Shown: piece after piece, positions 6,576 through 8,564 of the stretch
Numbering within the stretch: the first letter of the stretch is position 1
How the letters are laid out: every line of letters starts with the position of its first letter
From: an uncultured Sphingomonadales bacterium
GTDB taxonomy: Bacteria > Pseudomonadota > Alphaproteobacteria > Sphingomonadales > Sphingomonadaceae
Reading direction: 5' to 3'
Assembly: GCA_937898535.1 (NCBI GenBank)
Contig: CALDKP010000103.1
Span: 1 to 8,564 of the forward strand
Length of the DNA: 8,564 bases
The notes under the pieces: model-generated
The model's database searches: none
Seen by the model: the letters and a program-made list of their open reading frames with translations, nothing else
What the model was told of the DNA's origin: nothing
Made by a program: the position numbers and the translations under genes

Positions 6576-8161
6576 ATTTTGCGGCCGCTCTCGAAGCTGC
6601 TGTGGGCTACCGCGATGCGGCGAAGGCGGCGCTTTCCGACCGGGTAAAAGAGCGGTCGATGGACGCCGACCAACGTGCGGCCCACGGATTTTCGTGGATT
6701 GCGACAAGCGTGGCTGCGCTGGAAGCCGTGGCGGATTGGCTTCGCCTACATAATGGCGGAACCGAACTTGATCGACAGGTTGCGACGCTGATTTTTGCCG
6801 AAACGCTTGGGCAATTGACCGGCGGATTGCCGATGGGACAGAATGAAATATTCCGTCCCGTTGATCTTGGCCTGTTGCAACAGGCGGCACTGTTGGCCGC
6901 ACGTTGCGAAGAACTATTGGGTGCAGATTATGCCGCGGTGCGTGCCGATGTCGCGCAGGCGATGGTGTCAGGTGTGATGCCGAGCGAAAGCCTTCATGAC
7001 GCAGAGCTTGACGCCGTTCGCGGTCAATATCGCCGCTTTACGAACAGCGAGATTTTGCCGCACGCGCATCGCTGGCATTTGGCCAATGATTTGATCCCCG
7101 ATGACACGATTTCGGCGATGGCGGCGCTTGGCACTTTCGGCGTCTGCATCCCAAACGAATATGGCGGGCTTGGTTTATCCAAGCTGGTCATGTGCGTGAT
7201 AACCGAAGAGCTGTCGCGTGGCTGGATTGGCGCGGGTTCGCTCAGCACAAGGTCTGAAATCGCCGGTGAATTGATTTCCATGGGTGGCACTGAAGCGCAA
7301 AAGGCGCATTGGCTGCCGAAAATTGCCAGCGGAGAAGTTTTGCCGACCGCAGTGTTTACGGAACCCGACACAGGGTCTGACCTCGGCGCGTTGCAAACCC
7401 GCGCGCAACGGACCGATCGCGGATGGACGATTGATGGCGCAAAGACATGGATTACGCATGGTAGCCGTTCCGATCTGATGACAATGCTGGCACGCACGTT
7501 GCCGGATGCCAAGGGCTATGCCGGGCTGTCGATGCTGCTCGTCCCCAAACCGCGCGGAACGGATAGCGACCCGTTTCCGGCGAAGGGCATGTCCGGCAGC
7601 GAGATCGAAGTGTTGGGCTATCGCGGCATGCGCGAATATGCGCTGCAGTTCGACGCGATGACCGCGCCCGCCGACGCATTGCTCGGCGGCGAGGAGGGGC
7701 AGGGCTTCAAGCAGCTGATGCGCACTTTCGAAGGCGCACGCATCCAGACCGCCGCCCGCGCCGTCGGCGTTGCCAAGCGTGCGCTCGACCTCGGGCTCGA
7801 CTACGCCGTCAACCGCAAGCAGTTCGGCAAGGCGATCATCGGTTTCCCGCGCGTCGCCGACAAGCTGGCGATGAGCCTCGCCGATTTCGTCATGACGCGC
7901 GAGCTGACCTATGCCGCCGCGCGCGCCAAGGATTCGGGCAAGCGCTGCGACATCGAAGCCGGCATGGCCAAGCTGCTCGCCGCCCGCGCCGCGTGGAGCA
8001 ATGCCGACGCGGCGCTGCAGATCCACGGCGGCAACGGCTATGCGCTCGAATATGAAATCAGCCGCGTGCTGTGCGACGCGCGCATCCTCAACATCTTCGA
8101 AGGCGCCGCCGAAATCCAGGCGCAGGTCATCGCCCGCGGCCTGGCCGGAGGACGCAACTGA
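6572..8161 (+). CDS. mcd: (2S)-methylsuccinyl-CoA dehydrogenase
   Basis: This 529-residue protein is an acyl-CoA dehydrogenase with about 150 extra N-terminal residues, a hallmark of Mcd, which oxidises (2S)-methylsuccinyl-CoA to mesaconyl-C1-CoA with FAD and electron transfer flavoprotein. The extension contains AAHGFSWIATSV and GGLPMGQNEI, as in Mcd proteins. The core has FTEPDTGSD (Glu264 to Asp270), KTWITHGSR, the Mcd-typical GSEIEVLGYRGMREY, QIHGGNGYALEYE and ILNIFEGAAEIQAQ, with Glu510 as the expected catalytic base. It starts in an ATGA overlap with the thiolase and has only a weak ribosome site, so translational coupling is likely. It ends in TGATG with the next gene. Oddly, codon use changes inside the gene: Leu is CTG/CTC in 12 of 36 cases before 7500 but in 14 of 14 after 7690, with no break in the protein frame. 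Confidence 0.9.
   Translation: MNFAAALEAAVGYRDAAKAALSDRVKERSMDADQRAAHGFSWIATSVAALEAVADWLRLHNGGTELDRQVATLIFAETLGQLTGGLPMGQNEIFRPVDLGLLQQAALLAARCEELLGADYAAVRADVAQAMVSGVMPSESLHDAELDAVRGQYRRFTNSEILPHAHRWHLANDLIPDDTISAMAALGTFGVCIPNEYGGLGLSKLVMCVITEELSRGWIGAGSLSTRSEIAGELISMGGTEAQKAHWLPKIASGEVLPTAVFTEPDTGSDLGALQTRAQRTDRGWTIDGAKTWITHGSRSDLMTMLARTLPDAKGYAGLSMLLVPKPRGTDSDPFPAKGMSGSEIEVLGYRGMREYALQFDAMTAPADALLGGEEGQGFKQLMRTFEGARIQTAARAVGVAKRALDLGLDYAVNRKQFGKAIIGFPRVADKLAMSLADFVMTRELTYAAARAKDSGKRCDIEAGMAKLLAARAAWSNADAALQIHGGNGYALEYEISRVLCDARILNIFEGAAEIQAQVIARGLAGGRN
8147..8151 (+). promoter_or_regulatory. Strong ribosome binding site for the last gene
   Basis: GGAGG lies inside the final codons of mcd, nine bases before the ATG at 8161. 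It is the best Shine-Dalgarno match in the operon and fixes the start of the hydratase gene. Confidence 0.7.
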
Positions 8162-8564
8162 TGGGCGACTGGGACGGCTGGATCGGCCGCGAAGTGCACG
8201 CGCAAGACCGCATCGACAGCGGGCTGGTGATGCGCTGGCTCGCGACGCTCGACCGCGATGCCCCCGCCGATGGCAGCGTGCCGCAGGGCCTGCACTGGTG
8301 CCTCGGCCTGCCCGATGCGCCAAGTGCAAGGTTGGGACCAGACGGGCATCCGCTTCGCACCGAAGGCCCCGACAGCTTCCTGCCGCCGATCCCGCTGCCG
8401 CGCCGGATGTGGGCTGCGAGCAGCGTCGAGTTCCTTGCCCCGCTGCGGCTGGGCGAAGCGGTCAACCGAACCTCGCGGGTGCGGTCGATCACCGCGAAGA
8501 GCGGCGGCAGCGGCGAGCTGGTGTTTGTCGAGATCGGGCACGAGACCAGCGGCGATGCCGGGCT
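8161..8564 (+). CDS. meh: MaoC/HTD2-like hot-dog hydratase, probable mesaconyl-C4-CoA hydratase (C-terminus cut by window edge)
   Basis: An open frame of 134 codons runs off the right edge with no stop. The protein opens with WDGWIGREV and continues with GLHWCLGL, SFLPPIPLPRRMWAASSVEF and GSGELVFVEIGHE. This is the N-terminal FAS1-like dehydratase half of HTD2/MaoC-type proteins, the family that includes mesaconyl-C4-CoA hydratase (3-methylfumaryl-CoA to citramalyl-CoA). Full members are about 280 residues, so roughly half is visible and the usual second hot-dog half is unseen. The LPRRMWA segment is the most distinctive. The start overlaps the mcd stop by one base and has GGAGG nine bases upstream. 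Placement with Mct and Mcd supports the mesaconyl-C4-CoA role; another 3-hydroxyacyl-thioester dehydratase activity is possible. Codons here are strongly G/C-ending, like the 3' part of mcd. Confidence 0.78.
   Translation, partial: MGDWDGWIGREVHAQDRIDSGLVMRWLATLDRDAPADGSVPQGLHWCLGLPDAPSARLGPDGHPLRTEGPDSFLPPIPLPRRMWAASSVEFLAPLRLGEAVNRTSRVRSITAKSGGSGELVFVEIGHETSGDAG

Noticed and set aside
6572..8161. Fusion of an unrelated N-terminal domain to an acyl-CoA dehydrogenase.
   Set aside because: The long N-terminal extension is the normal architecture of methylsuccinyl-CoA dehydrogenase, so it is not a novel fusion.
7175..8329. A 384-codon open frame on the minus strand opposite mcd.
   Set aside because: It is antisense to mcd and the hydratase, rich in Arg, Ala and His as expected from G/C-rich shadow frames, and shows no recognisable domain or ribosome site.

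Overview
The window looks like chromosomal DNA of an alphaproteobacterium, most likely a sphingomonad. This rests on the fused cysNC gene, the codon style, the moderately high GC of most of the window and the protein families present. The genus cannot be fixed from sequence reading alone. No RNA genes, insertion sequences, CRISPR arrays or phage genes were seen.

Left part (1-2614, minus strand): the sulfate activation operon cysD-cysNC. CysD and the GTPase half of CysNC make adenosine 5'-phosphosulfate (APS), and the CysC half phosphorylates it to PAPS. cysNC runs off the left edge. The two genes overlap by one base (TAATG).

Middle (2615-2975): a 361-base divergent intergenic region with no convincing gene. 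It holds a candidate cysD promoter with a dyad just downstream of it, a pair of interlocking direct repeats, a 9-bp-arm inverted repeat enclosing further palindromes, and a 15-base palindrome about 56 bases before the first gene on the right.

Right part (2976-8564, plus strand): a tightly packed five-gene CoA-ester operon. In order it encodes an acyl-CoA dehydrogenase with a glutaryl-CoA-dehydrogenase-like Arg/Ser pair, a class III CoA transferase resembling 2-methylfumaryl-CoA isomerase (Mct), a thiolase, a long acyl-CoA dehydrogenase recognisable as methylsuccinyl-CoA dehydrogenase (Mcd), and the start of a hot-dog fold hydratase resembling mesaconyl-C4-CoA hydratase (Meh). The last four genes overlap or abut (ATGA, ATGA, TGATG).

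Together Mcd, Mct and Meh would convert methylsuccinyl-CoA to mesaconyl-C1-CoA, mesaconyl-C4-CoA and citramalyl-CoA, which a lyase not seen here would split into acetyl-CoA and pyruvate. The dehydrogenase plus thiolase could supply methylsuccinyl-CoA by beta-oxidation of a methyl-branched C6 dicarboxylic acid. Mcd is best known from the ethylmalonyl-CoA pathway and Mct/Meh from the 3-hydroxypropionate bicycle, so this combination is the most interesting biology in the window.

A second notable signal is an abrupt change of codon use inside mcd, around 7500-7690. Upstream codons are mixed; downstream they are almost purely G/C-ending through to the right edge. This suggests either a recombination junction or a chimeric assembly.
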